From: Eustoma russellianum
Taxonomy: Eukaryota > Streptophyta > Magnoliopsida > Gentianales > Gentianaceae
Assembly: GCA_036186865.1 (NCBI GenBank)
Contig: AP025046.1
Location: 35,027,505 to 35,091,504, forward strand
Direction: 5' to 3'
DNA length: 64,000 nt
Shown: one piece after another, positions 34,697 to 46,282 of the stretch
Layout of the letters: each line of letters opens with the position of its first letter
Numbering within the stretch: the first letter of the stretch is position 1
Program-made: the position numbers and the translations under genes
The notes under the pieces: model-generated
What the model saw: the letters and a program-made list of their open reading frames with translations, nothing else
Database searches by the model: none
What the model was told of the DNA's origin: nothing

Positions 34697-37551
34697 TCGC
34701 CGTGCTAACGAACCATGAAGCGTTAAAGCTTACATCAAATGGCAAACATTTGTTGTATTTATACTATTTTCAGGTGCCACCATTAATGAACTAAACTAGT
34801 TCATTAAGTGGAGTACTTAGTAAATTAAACTAAGTAGTTCATTAAAGGAAGCAACATTTGGACAAGGCACAAAGGCAACAAGATTAAGAAAGGAAAGTCT
34901 CCTCCTCCTCCTACATCATGATTATACATGCATACATATATACATTAAGAAATATATATTCAGATTTTTTGAAAAAGGCACATACACATGTATTTCAACG
35001 TACTACCGACACGTTATATATTTTACGTACGTACGTTAACGTCACACCACCATACTTAACTCATATTTATGAGTATATTCAGGCCTTTTATCATATGATA
35101 TAAGTCATGGTGATGACAAATTAAATACGACATGTTAAAAGGTTCTAAACCGAAAATTGTCGTATCGGACGAATATCAAAACTTCACCAACGTGCCACGT
35201 ACTTGCCATAAATAGATGGCCAGCCCCTACACCTCAAAAATCACTACAATTTTCGTGCCTATGATGTTATTTTCAGCCATAAAATCATTCCATGTTGGCA
35301 CACACAAATCACCCCACATTAAGGCCAAATTGTGGAGATTCCAGTTTCAATTTTTTCACATGTTAATGGCGCCACTTTAATCAGACAAGTGCTGAATATT
35401 AAATTTATATTATGTATATTATGTGTAACATAATATATATAACATGTGCAAAAATTTGGAATTTAATTAGAGGGAAATCGGGTAATCGATAAACATCGAA
35501 AATTCGGTTTTCTACGTACACAACACATGGAACGTTTTTGGCACATCATACGACACGTATCTAGACACTTTTTACATATGTCATACATCTCAAAGTGTTC
35601 CAGAAAATTAAATTAAGGGCTGATTGGAATATACCATGTGTGTATTATTAAATGCACAATATTTTACAAAGTTTGTAAAAATAAAATTCAGCACATGTCT
35701 TATCTTCATTCCAACGCCTATTCAAGCTGATTTGGATCATATGTGGAGCCTTTTTGGCATATTTATTGGTCAAGAATGAAGCATACAAAGTTGGTGACAT
35801 AAAGGAAAGAGCTACAAAAGGTAACATTTCAAACAATGTCACATTTGTAACACATACTGAAAATTTTAGCATGTGTGCTTTACAATGGCCGAATTTTAAC
35901 TCTTGATGAACCATATTTTACCATCTTGAATCATGAGGATTAATTGAGGATGTTATGGTAATGTTTTGAATTAATTATGAATAGTGGCCGGTTTTTAGGT
36001 CACATTGGGGTCTAAATTTTATTCCATACATGATGAGAATATTTTATACTAAATGTTGATTGAATTAGTCTTTGATTTCTTGGATTAAATCAATGCAAAA
36101 TAGGCAATATTTTGAACCAAAGGTGAATGTTACACATGCTGAAATTTTAGTATGTGCAAAAGAGCATATGGCCGATTTTTATATGGCTTGATTAAAGAAA
36201 ATTGTCTTGCTTAATTTATGTGATAATCTTATGAGTTATGGCAACTATTCTATGTTGATTTTGGCACATGTTTTTAGTGGAATTCTCAGATTTTCCAAGT
36301 CATCAAATGATGATAACATTCAACCTATCAATGAGTGCCAAGTAAGCAAAAGTTAAATGATCATCCAATGAGAACATGCCAAGTAAGCAAGATCATGTCA
36401 CAATGATGTCACACATTCTCCCAAGGACTTAGAAGTTAATTTTCAATAGGAGAAGGACTCCAAGGGGGCGGCCAACACATGTTAAAAAGAAGGAAGAAGA
36501 GCAAAAACGAGAACAAGAACAAGAGTTGCAAATTAAAAGATCAAAAGTGTTCTAGCCTTCTTCTTCTACACTCTCTTTCTTTCTTTCTTCCTAAAAGCCT
36601 ATTGTACTTATATTCATATTCTTGAATAGGCTTATCTTATACCACCACACATTCTTTATCTTTATAAAAGATTGATCAAGGTGTGATCAATCTTCAATCT
36701 TGCAAGGTGGTGGTGTTCGTGCGTATTATATTCATCATACAAGGTTTGTAAAGGGTTGGAGTTGGTGTGTAACTCCATAAACCCTGTGGTAAGGTGTTTT
36801 TGAGTTGTATGATTAGTGTGAACCGAGGAAGGTGTTCCTCGAAGACTGGAGTAGGTTTTTGATAACCGAACCAGTATGAAATTCTTGGTGTCATTTACTT
36901 TCAGCACTGATTTTCTGTTTCAGCACTATTTACTGCTTTTAATCAAGTTCGTAAAAATAGTAAACGAATTTCAAATATCACGAAACTTTCAGGAAACATA
37001 TCTGCGCGTGTTAAGGTTCTTTTGGCACAAGTTTCAACCCTTTTGGATAAGTATAAGTCATCCAAACGTCCAATGTTCTGAGACTAGTGCAGTCTGATTT
37101 TCAGGCTTGCAGAGGTTGAGACTTTGATCATATTTGACTAACTTCCCAAAAGACTTTTTCAAAAACCCATTTAAATAAAACTTATAAGGGGTTAGTCGTT
37201 AAATTTTCAGAGCATTTGGAGTTATACACAAATAGGAATAAATTTTTCAAATCAGTCTACCGTTTCTGGCAGATTTGCGCAATCTGACCACCAGCGAATT
37301 TTCAAGGGGTTAGAGGCTGAATTTAAATCTGAAATTTTTAGGAGACACTCATAACATCTGAGGCTAAGTTATCTCCAAACTTCAGAATTTTTGAAGACCG
37401 GCAACCTAGTTTTCAAACCGTTTTAAAACTGGTCCTGAAAACAGAAACTGTTTTCAGAAGTTGTGTTCTTGAGTCAAAATCATTTTAAAAACCATATTTT
37501 TCGCACTCACTATTCAACCCCCCCTTCTAGTGGTGCCTTGCAGATCCTACA
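34697..37551 (+). repeat. LTR 3 of the SIRE-like element, part 2
   Basis: It resumes the LTR (tcgccgtgctaacg) after the chromovirus and ends CAGATCCTACA at 37551. Compared with LTR 1 it lacks about 60 bp around 35980 that held the second palindromic module. The first and third modules each carry substitutions. Confidence 0.9.
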
Positions 37552-37556
37552 CTGCG

Positions 37557-37836
37557 CTTGACTCCCTTGCTGAGGTGCGAAGTTGAGTCTGGCTGAAGTG
37601 ATCTGGAGCGCCTCTTTCTGTCTGAAGCCGAGGCTGAAGCTTGATGCCGAGGTGAATCCCTTGGAACATATTCTTTGATAAAAAAAAGGTGCTTTGGGGA
37701 TAGTACCTTGCCGAGCTGAAGTGCAATATGGCCGAGTAGAGGTGCATTCTGGTCGAGCTGAACAAGTTAATACTTTTGAACATTATTTTTGCCGTTGACT
37801 GTTGTTGACTAACAGATAATCATTTTTGGTTTATCA
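37557..37836 (-). repeat. 3' LTR of Tat element, part 3
   Basis: Starting cttgactcccttgctgagg, it completes the LTR and ends TTTATCA. It is inverted-homologous to 3539-3830. Together the three parts give an LTR of about 819 bp. Repeated gccgag-ctgaag words are characteristic. Confidence 0.88.
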
Positions 37837-37847
37837 TTTGTCCCCAG
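37837..37847 (-). other. Polypurine tract of the Tat element
   Basis: On the minus strand CTGGGGACAAA lies immediately before the TG of the 3' LTR, in the form usual for Tat elements. Confidence 0.75.
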
Positions 37848-38096
37848 ATTTTGTGTGGCCGAGCTGACCTGAGAGGGTGAACAAATCTATCCTGATGGAG
37901 CGATGACGTGTCAACCATTAATTGGGCAGTTATCATCATAATTTCGCCGTTATCTACTTTTGATGTCAGTGCCCATTCCCAAACTCTTCATAAATGTTAT
38001 TCTGTCGATTGCGATAACCGAAAAGGGGGGAATATAGTGAACCGTCGCCTCTTTTGAATTTTCAACTGAAAAGTTGCAACTTTTCATTTTTCTTCC

Positions 38097-38108
38097 TTTA
38101 AATAGAGG
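38097..38108 (+). promoter_or_regulatory. TATA-like box ahead of the antisense gene
   Basis: TTTAAATAGAGG lies about 210 bp upstream of the first readable codons of the antisense gene and is followed by a pyrimidine-rich leader (cttcttcctctccttc), as in many plant promoters. No experimental support can be seen in the sequence. Confidence 0.45.
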
Positions 38109-38310
38109 TACCTGCCCCCATTATTTCTTCTTCCTCTCCTTCTACTCTGCCAACGCTGCTTTGTCTCTCTTCTTCATTCTCAGCTTTCCTCCGATCTACC
38201 TCCAGTATTCTGTCAGCTCTGCCTTCCAGATCTCTGTAAGGTTCTCTTCCTTATCTATTATCTATGGCTTTCGTTATTTCATCCTCTTCTGACTCTCAAA
38301 ATAGATCAGC

Positions 38311-41300
38311 TCATCTTACCCTGCTGATCTGGAGAGTGACCATGAGGTTCAATCTTGCCATGAGAGGTCAGATTCTAGTGAGGACAATCGCCCTCTGAGG
38401 AGGTTGTGCCGCACTGGTGAACCTTCTTCGGTTGCCCTAGAGTCCATGGCGCCTTCAACGTCCGTTGACAGAGGTGCACCATCTCCAATGGTGCAAAGCT
38501 CAGTGTGCACTTTGAAAGCCACTGAGCTTTCCCAGTTATGTTAATATTATAATGTTGATAGGAGCACCTTTGTCCCCCTTCTTCCTCCGCCACATCAGAC
38601 CGCTTATGACCCTCCCGTAGGATATGAAGCAGTCCACGAGGAGTATTTTAAATCCGGTTTCAGTCTTCCCATTCCAGCATCCTTATTCCATATCCTGGAT
38701 TTTTATAACCTTACGCTACCTCAAATAATGCCTAATGGCCTAAAGGTTATCCTCAGTTACCTGCTCTACCTGAGAGCTGCTGAGAAAGCATTTTACCTTG
38801 CTGTTTTTAGGGGGATGTTTGTGTGTAAACACAAAGAGAGTTTGTTTTATTTTAGCAGGAGATACCCAAATAGAGAAATCAAGGGAAAATTACACTTAGA
38901 CCTCCTGCGGTTTGGCTTAATTCCAAAAACCTCCCCTCTCGTTTGGAATTATACATTTACCTCCCCTATAGTTTGGGTTGAAAACGCACCGGCCAATTTC
39001 CAGTAAAACCACATGGGGTAAACATGCCAGAAATCAGCCGGTGCATTTTTAACCCAAACCATAGGGGAGGTAAATGTATAATTACAAACGAGAGGGGAGG
39101 TCTTTGAATTAAATAAACCACAGGGGGTCTAAGTGTAACTTTTCCTTTGCGCTTGCCTAATGAAAATTAGAGATAATAACAATATTCAATGCATGAATGC
39201 TTTTATATATATGTATATACATATATGCATATATAACTGAATCTAAATGAATGAAAAATAAAATTTGTCCTTTTTATATTAAAGACGTTAATGCGTATGT
39301 GTTTTATTAAGTGAATAGAACTGAATAGAAAATAAATAGTATATATGTGTGTGTGTGTGTATGCATATAAAATTGAATAGAATTTAATGAAACATAAAAG
39401 TTTTAACGTATGTGCTATATTAAGTGAATATAACTGAATAGAAAATAAATACTATATATATATATTTGTGCGTGTCTATATATATAAATATATATATGTG
39501 CATATATAAATTGAATAGAATTTAATGAAACATTAAATTTTGTCTTTTTAGAGAAAGTTACACTTAGACCCCCTGTGGTTTATTTAATTCCAAAGACCTC
39601 CCCTCTTGTTTGGGATTATACATTTACCTCTCTTACGGTTTGGGTTAAAAGCACACCGGCTGAATTCCGGCATGTTTACCCCCTGTGGTTTTGTCGAAAA
39701 TTGGCCGGTGCATTTTTAACCCAAACTATAGGGGAGATAAATGTATAATTCCAAACGAGAGGGGAGGTTTTTGGAATTAAGTGTAATTTTCTCAGAAATC
39801 AACCATGCTATAAACATCCCCTCCTTTACCAAGAATTGGAAGAGTCGTTTCTTTTTTTGTAAAGAATATAGGATTACCCGAAAGGAGCTTCTGGAAATCT
39901 GGCAACGCAAATAACACGAGGCCAAGCGAGAAATCTTGCCATGAAGCCTCCAAATTGTTAAACTTGCCCATGGACGTAGATTGGAAAAAGGTGGACAGGT
40001 CGGTTGTGAGGGCTGCCGACTTGGAACACATATGGCCCAAACATAATTTTCGGCCCCTCATCCCAACAGCTTTGAAAATAGTTCGGGGTATGTGGCAGAT
40101 TTTCTGAATATCTCTGATTTGTCTTAATATTTCCCCTGCATTTTGATCAGTTGGTCTGTTGAATCTTGCAGGAGCCATGGTGTTTGAAACCATTGCAAAG
40201 CTCAAGAAGGTGGTCCCCAAAAAGAGGAAGAGGGCTAGAAGGCAGCATTCTTCTTCAGAGCAGGCTTCTGCCAGGGCCTCCTCCGAGATGCAGATGATTC
40301 CTGCTGAACTGACTACAGCCGAGGCTGAAGTTCCAGGTAGAACTCTTATCTTATGTTGGTTTGAACATACCCTGTTTCCATTTAATCAGTTGACCTTTGC
40401 TTTTACTGCAGCTGGAACTTCCATTGATTCCATCTGAGATGCAACTCAAGGTCCTGCCCAAGTTACAACTCAGCCAGCAGATGAAATTAAGGGATCTGAT
40501 GCCCCCATCCCAGCTCTTCCCCCTCCAGTTGCCGAAGAAGAAGTTGTGGCCCAACCAGGGCAGGCTTCTTACGAGGCTATTCCCCCTGCTGAGTTTATAG
40601 GAGAAACTTCAGGCGGAAAAATGTGTTGGAGGGAGAATCTTCCTATCAAGACCGCCGGGGTAAGAGAACAATAGACTTCTCTTTTTCTGACACTGCCATG
40701 AATCCTAGCGTAGCTAGGAAAGTAATTGAGATTTCAGTGCTACCCAGAGATTAGCAACTTTTTGGCAGTCTAGATTGAGACACAGCCCTGAGATCGTTTG
40801 TGAGCAACATGTCCTTGGTAAGACTTTCTGATGATCTCCATCCTTTTCAGCTTGATTGCTTATATACTTCTTTCTAATTAATCTAATTATTGCAGTATCG
40901 AGTTCAAGATTATAATATACTCAGACGGGCTGAGGAATTGCGCACGAAGTTTGTTCAACTCTCTGAGATCAATTCCAATTTGAGAAATGCTTATGACGGG
41001 TTGGCAGAGGTGGCAAGGCCCAGCAACGCAAGGTTGGAGCAGCTTGAAGCAGAAGTGAACAGTCTGAAATCTGAGGTGTCTACCCTTTCTGAAGAAAATT
41101 TCAGGCTTCGTGGAGAGAAAGAAAATTCTGACACCAAGTTGGCCACTGTCAATTCCCAAGTGGATGAGCTGAAGAAAGTGGTGGCCAACATCGAGTTGGT
41201 GTCCTCCAAGACCCAGGCTGAACTGGAATTTTATTAGAAAGAGCTTAACACTTGTGAGCAAGAGCTGTCCAATAGCAAGAGCCAATTGGAAGAAAAGCGC

Positions 41301-41681
41301 AAGAGCAAAGCTGAGCTGAACCAGCAAATTAAAGCAGAGAAGAAAAGCAAAGCTGAACTCATTCTTCAATTTGAGCTTCAGGCTGAGGAGATCAAGAAAG
41401 CTGCAATTGCTGAGTTCAGACAATCTGAGTACTTCACAGATAACTTCTTGAAGATGCAAGGCTCAGCGTTAGCTATTGGACAGACTTGGGCCATATACGC
41501 TTGCTCTGAACTTTACCCATCCTTGGACAAGAATCATCCCTAAATTTCCAACCTCTACAACTCCGAAGCTAAAAGCCTATTTGACAACCAACTGGCGCTG
41601 TTCAAGAGTGGGGCTGATCTCAGGGACATGGAAGAAGATGATGATTACAATAGGACTTCTTCCTTTTTTGTACTTTTGTAG
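38311..41681 (+). pseudogene. Multi-exon antisense gene of the Tat element (PF04195-like protein with coiled coil)
   Basis: Exon 1 (about 38311-40087, split by the MITE) encodes an acidic start, then YFKSGFSLPIPASLFHILDF, PQIMPNGLKVILSYLLYL and NWKSRFFFVKN. This resembles the plant family PF04195 (putative gypsy-type transposon protein). The intron 40088-40171 has GTATGT...TTGCAG. Exon 2 (40172-40336) is basic (KKVVPKKRKRARRQ). Intron 40337-40411 has GTAGAA...CTGCAG. Exon 3 (from 40412) is proline/glutamate-rich. The last exon (40896-41681) is a long coiled coil (LEQLEAEVNSLKSEVSTLSE) ending in an acidic tail. In-frame stops occur near 38541, 40437, 41237 and 41544. Boundaries around 40660-40895 are unclear. 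Function is unknown; additional antisense ORFs are known in Tat elements. Confidence 0.75.
38883..39793. mobile_element. 911-bp MULE-type foldback element with 9-bp TSD
   Basis: The perfect 9-bp direct repeat agaaatcaa at 38874-38882 and 39794-39802 is the TSD length of Mutator-like elements. Ends are GGGAAAATTACACTTAGACC and, inward from the right, GAGAAAATTACACTTAATTCC. Each end is itself a foldback (38883-39147 and 39551-39793) built from cctcccctctcgtttgg and ccaaactataggggagg arms. The AT-rich centre has two imperfect units of about 130 bp (39290-39540). Removing it with one TSD restores the reading frame of the antisense exon, so it inserted into an element that was intact at this point. 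Confidence 0.88.
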
Positions 41682-42386
41682 TTGTAATAATCATTTTCTA
41701 TGAGTGGAAATATCATTTTATCCCACTTGTGCTCTTCATCCTGCCTTGCTTATTATTTTTATAATTTGTGCAAGTATTTGTCTTCTGCTTTTGACTTCAG
41801 CTCTGCCATAGTTCTTAACATTATCCTTTGTAATAAGTGCTTGACCTCAGCTCTGCCAAAGATTCTTGTATTTCCTTTTGGTCTCATTCTTGCTGAGTCT
41901 TTTCACAAAAGTATTGGACTTCGGCTCCGACCCTTGGCTTTGCCAAGAATCTTGTGGTGCTTGACTGCGATGCAGATCTGATGAGCTTTAACTTTGCCAT
42001 TGTTGAAACAAGTTAAAGTTCAAAATAAAGTAAACATGTTACTTCATTTGATCTGTTAAGCAAAATGAAAGATAACACTTAGCATGATTTTAACTCTGGC
42101 ACTGCCATAAAACACTATTTTATTCAACTTCAGCACTGCTGATATTTATACAAATGATTTATATTTTTCCTAGTCCTGCTAGTAGGTGATAATTGTGAAT
42201 CCTGTTCACAAAAATTTGTCCCTCAATGGGCATTTGCCTCAGGCCTGCTGAGGTTTTGTTAAGTCGAGTCCTGCTCGGCTATCTCAGTCCTGCTGAGGCA
42301 AAGTACTAATTAGGAAGCCTGTTCCACTAAGCGTTGAGTCTTGCTCAATTAGCTCAGACCTGTTGAGGTGAAATACTTGTACATCA
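41682..42386. other. Region between antisense gene and integrase end, hairpin-rich
   Basis: No gene seen. Repeated words cttcagctctgcca and ctcag-NcctgctGAG recur (about 41800-42370), several forming small hairpins such as CTCAGTCCTGCTGAG near 42284. This lies where the two convergent transcription units of the Tat element would terminate. Confidence 0.55.
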
Positions 42387-43812
42387 CTAATGCAGAAGTC
42401 TTAAGTGAGTAGAATGCCAAGTCCTTGGTAAAGTTTTGCCTTCCAAGGTTTGTATCTTATAAGCTCCAGCTGATCGCACTTCAACAATTCGATAAGGACC
42501 TTCCCACTTGGGGTTAAAAGTCCCAGTTGGTGCTGCATGACTTGCTTCATTATTGCGTAGTACTAAATCTCCTACTTGATAAGACCTTGGTCGCACTCGA
42601 GAGTTATAGTACTGAGCAATTAGATTCTTGTATTGGGCCATGCGAACATGGGGTTGCTCCCTTTTCTCCTCCAACTCATACAAATTCAATCGCAGCACTT
42701 GGTCATTGGTCTCAGAAGAGTAATGATTTACCCGAGCAGAGCTGGATCCAATTTCAGCAGGGATGACGGCTTCAGTGTCATAAACTAAGGAAAAAGGTGT
42801 TTCCTTTGTGGAAGTAGAAGGAGTTGTTATGTATGCCCATAATATGCTTGGGAGTTCATCCACCCAACTTGCCCCAGTTTTGTATAGGCGTTTCCTTAAG
42901 CCATTCTTAATTGTTTTGTTTGCCAGTTCAACTTGCCCATTAGCTTGAGGGTGTGCCACTGAAGTGAACCTTTGTTCGATTTTGAGTTCAGCACACCAAC
43001 TTTTGAACGGGGTCATCATCAAATTTCTTTTCGTTGTCTGAGATGAGAACTTGTGGAAGGCCAAAGCGACATATGACGTTTTTTCACAAGAACTTCTTGA
43101 TCTGATTTCCCGTTATAGTAGCTAAAGGCTCTGCTTCCACCCATTTGGTGAAGTAATCTATGGCAACAACCAAGAATCTGACTGAACCTGGAGCTTGGGG
43201 CAGAGGTCCGACAAGATCTATTCCCCATTGCACAAAAGGCCAGGGACTTGCGATAGCAGTGAGTTCTTGACTTGGCATATGTGAAATTGGAGCATGAACT
43301 TGACATGCTTGACATTTTTTAACCAATTCCTCTTCATCCTGGCGCAGAGTGGGCCAATAATATCTAGCAAGGTAGCATTTTCGTGCTAACGACCGCGCAC
43401 CAGAATGATTTCCACAGATTCCTTGGTGCATCTCCTGAAGGATGTAGTCTCCTTCGTCTTCAGTCACGCACTTCAACCAAGGCTGTGAAAATGACTTTTT
43501 ATAAAGGTGGCCGTCAAAGAGAGCATACCTTGCTGCTTTCAATCGCAGACGCCGAGCTGCTCGTTTATCCTCGGGCTGAATTCCATGCTGCAAGAAGTTA
43601 ACAATCTCATCCATCCAGGTATTGCAATAATCAACGTGCAGCACTTCGTTGGAATCATAAGCATGGTGCTTTACTAGCTCCACAACTATCTTTTTTCCCG
43701 AAGTTGTTGAAGTGGATGAAGCTAGCCGAGATAAAGCGTCAGCTCTCTTGTTGGCCGACCTAGGGATATGCTCAATGCTGAAGCGCTCCAAAGTCTGGCC
43801 GAGCTGAAGCAC
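42387..43812 (-). pseudogene. Integrase of the Tat element
   Basis: From 43812 the frame has the end of the aRNH/linker (HIPRSANKRADALSRLASS), then the zinc domain (GNHSGARSLARKCYLARYYW, CQACQVHAPI) and the core (WGIDLVGPLPQAPG, YFTKWVEAEPLATITG). A stop after QIKKFL at 43084 and a frameshift near 43040 follow. The second Asp lies in VLISDNEKKF between the frames. The final frame from 43064 carries the Glu in ANGQVELANKTIKNGL, then FNPKWEGPYRIVEV and HLRLLH. The triad is readable, but the protein is broken in at least two places. Confidence 0.88.
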
Positions 43813-43819
43813 TTTAGCG

Positions 43820-44522
43820 AGATACTTTTCATGTTTTCCTCCTTAGCTTCATAATTTCTATTGATCTGAGAAACGACCAACTGTGAATCACGTAGGGAAG
43901 TGATCCATTCTGCCCCCAACTTTCTTGCGAGGCCTAGTCCTGCTATTAAGGTCTCGTACTCTGCCTCGTTATTAGTTGCTTCGAAGTCAAAATGCAAGGC
44001 ATATTCAAATTCTTCCTTATTGGGGTTAATGATTAGGAGTCCTGCTCCGCAACCATCCTTGGAGGAAGACCCATCCACATATAGAGTCCAATCATCCACT
44101 GGCTTATCATCTTCCTCCACGGATATCCCTTTAGCCAAGAAGTCTGCTAATGCTTGAGCTTTGATAGAAGTTCTTGACTTGTATTGGATATCATACTCTG
44201 CAAGCTCTACAACCCATTTGGCAGCTCGGCCAGAAGTGTTGGGTCTTGACAAAATTTGTTTCAAAGGCTGGTCTGTGACCACTACGATCGGATGAGCTTG
44301 CAAATAAGGCCTGAACTTCCTTGCAGCCACTATGAGTGCTAAGACTAACTTCTCAGCATTGGGATATCTCACTTCAGGCCCATGTAAGATTTTACTTGCA
44401 AAGTAGATGGGCTTCTGTACATTATCCTGCTCATTGAGCAGAACTGCACTTACAGCTTCTTTACACGTTGAGAGATACACATAGAGCTCTTCTCCGGGCA
44501 GAGGTGAAGTTAACATTGGCAC
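43820..44522 (-). pseudogene. Double RNase H region of the Tat element
   Basis: The 266-residue frame first shows a retroelement RNase H (LYVYLSTCKEAVSAVLL, YFASKILHGPEVRYPNAEKL, VVVTDQPLKQILSRP), then a second, archaeal-type RNase H (DDWTLYVDGSSSKDGCGAGL, NNEAEYETLIAGLGLAR, RDSQLVVSQI). The D-G-S-S, E and D residues of the second active site are visible. A second RNase H between RNase H and integrase is diagnostic of the Tat lineage. A frameshift near 44525 separates it from RT, and one near 43830 from the linker. Confidence 0.9.
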
Positions 44523-44539
44523 CTCGGCCAGATGGGACT

Positions 44540-45512
44540 TCAGCTCGTCGAAGGCTTTTTGACTTGGTCATCCCACTGGAAAGCTGTTTTCTTCTTTAAG
44601 ATCTGGAAGAAAGGAATGGATCTTTTGGCTGAATTGGAGAGAAACCTGCTCAGCGCGGCAATTCGACCTGTTAACCTCTGCACTTTCTTTATATTCCTGG
44701 GGAGATGCATGTTTTGTAAAGCTTCAATTTTGGCAGGATTTGCCTGCGCCCCTTCCTTGGAAACCATATATCCCAAGAACGTTCCAGTGCGTACCCCAAA
44801 CGTGCACTTCTTCGGATTTAGTCTCATGTGTGAGTCTCTCAGCACAGTGAAAACTTCTCTTAAATTCTGAATATACTGATCAAGAGACCTGCTCTTGATG
44901 AGCATATCATCAATGTACACTTCCATTATCCGGCCAATTTGTTCACTGAACAAAGAATTGACCGACATTGGTAGGTGGCCCCAGCATTCTTCAACCCAAA
45001 TGGCATAGTCACATAACAGTAAGTACCTGACTCTGTTATAAAGGTAGTTTTCTCCTGATCTTCTATTGCCATGATGATCTGATGATAGCCTTTGAAGGCA
45101 TCCAAAAAATCAAAGATCTCATGTTCAAGTGTTGAATCCAATAACCTATCAATCTTAGGAAGTGGGTAACAATCTTTTGGACATGCTTTGTTGAGATCGG
45201 TGTAATCTATACACATTCTCCAAGATTTATCCTGCTTGGGGACCACCACGGGTTAGCCAACCAAATTGGATAAAGTACCTCCACAATAAATTTTGCAGCC
45301 AAGAGTTTTTTGACTTCCTCTTCAATGACCTTTATCCATTCTGGAGCGAAATTCCGCTTCTTTTGCTTTATTGGCTTTGCCAAAGGATCAACGTTCAGCT
45401 TATGCTTGGCCAAATATGAGGGGACCCCGGGCATATCTTCGGCTGTCCATACGAAGATGATTGCAAACTTTCTCAACAGAGCCTGTAGCTGAGCTAGTAG
45501 TTCGGTCGACAT
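44540..45512 (-). pseudogene. Reverse transcriptase of the Tat element
   Basis: Three overlapping frames cover the RT. The first (45512-45207) has HKLNVDPLAKPIKQKKRNFA and EVKKLLAAKFI. The second (45249-44926) has SWRMCIDYTDLNKACPKDCY and MPFGLKNAGATYQ. The third (44968-44540) has MEVYIDDMLIKS with both catalytic Asp residues intact, then HMRLNPKKCTFGV and GFLGYMVSKEG-like text. Two single-nucleotide-type frameshifts (near 45240 and 44960) break the protein. The CPKDCYPLP and KNAGATYQ variants are typical of Tat/Athila RT. Confidence 0.9.
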
Positions 45513-45689
45513 CCATGTCCCAATCTTTATGACATTTTCAAGTCAGCTTGGATCAAGGATAAAGTCTTTCACCGCGTCATTAGATTGCAAGCGTTCTTCA
45601 TCTGAAGGTATAAGTTCATCAAGGCTGACTTGCTGAACTGCATCATTACCTTAGGTGGCAATGATATAGCAACTTTGTACCACTTGTAT

Positions 45690-46260
45690 ATCACCTTGTA
45701 TTGTTACCACTCATTCCGAAGTGGGGAATTTCATGCCGACGTGTAGAGGCGATACAATAGCCTCCAGTGCCACCAAGGCTGGCCGTCCCAATAGAATGTT
45801 ATATGCGGACATCTCCTTGATGACCACAAAGTCTATCCATAGACAACGATAAGCTGGGGGTTTGTCAAAACTACAACTGAGTGTGACCAGACCTGCTGGC
45901 CGAACTGCAGCTCCAGTGAAACCATATAATGAAAAAGTGACGGGCCTCATCAAAGAATTCGGTAGGCCTAGTTGCTAATATACTCGATAGTACATCACAT
46001 TCACGGCACTGCTAGTATCCATATAAACCTGTCGGACCTCCACAATCTTATCAGGTGGTAAGTGTATACACAGGTCTATTACTAAACATGTGTTGTTGGA
46101 GTCCAGTGGAATGGGATCTTCTGGCCCATAAGTCAACTCCTTTGCCATCTTAGCTCTCTTAAATGGCGGACCTGATGAAGTTCCTGAAAAACTGGATTCA
46201 CCTCGGCCTGTATAAGGTGCACCTCCAGAGATAGTATAAATGATTGATTGACTTGGGGCC
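45690..46260 (-). pseudogene. Protease region of the Tat element
   Basis: Minus-strand text includes VYMDTSSAVNVMYYRVY around 46000 (the protease active-site region) and, from 45953, MRPVTFSLYGFTGAAVRPAG and EMSAYNILLGRPALVALEAI, equal to the YNAILGRP motif of Tat proteases. A stop after YYRVY and a frame change before RT are present. Confidence 0.75.
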
Positions 46261-46282
46261 GACCTGCAGCCCCATGCCTACC

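Larger units (their letters stand above)
14937..37551 (+). mobile_element. SIRE/Maximus-like Ty1/copia compound: LTR-int-LTR-int-LTR
   Basis: The TSD ctgcg (14932-14936, 37552-37556) bounds a unit with TG...CA ends. Three LTRs of about 3 kb are present: 14937-17990, 19291-22318 and 22626-22760 plus 34697-37551. The first internal region holds a decayed gag and a 3' UTR. The second (22319-22625) is only a 3' UTR fragment with the polypurine tract. There is no protease, integrase or RT anywhere, so the unit is non-autonomous. Lineage is suggested by the coiled-coil gag tail, repeated aagggggag purine tracts and the initiator-Met primer site. A chromovirus later split the third LTR. Confidence 0.85.

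Noticed and set aside
40887..41459. 190-residue Leu/Phe-rich minus-strand frame (hydrophobic protein)
   Set aside because: It is the antisense shadow of the coiled-coil exon at 40896-41681; Lys/Glu codons read backwards give Leu/Phe.
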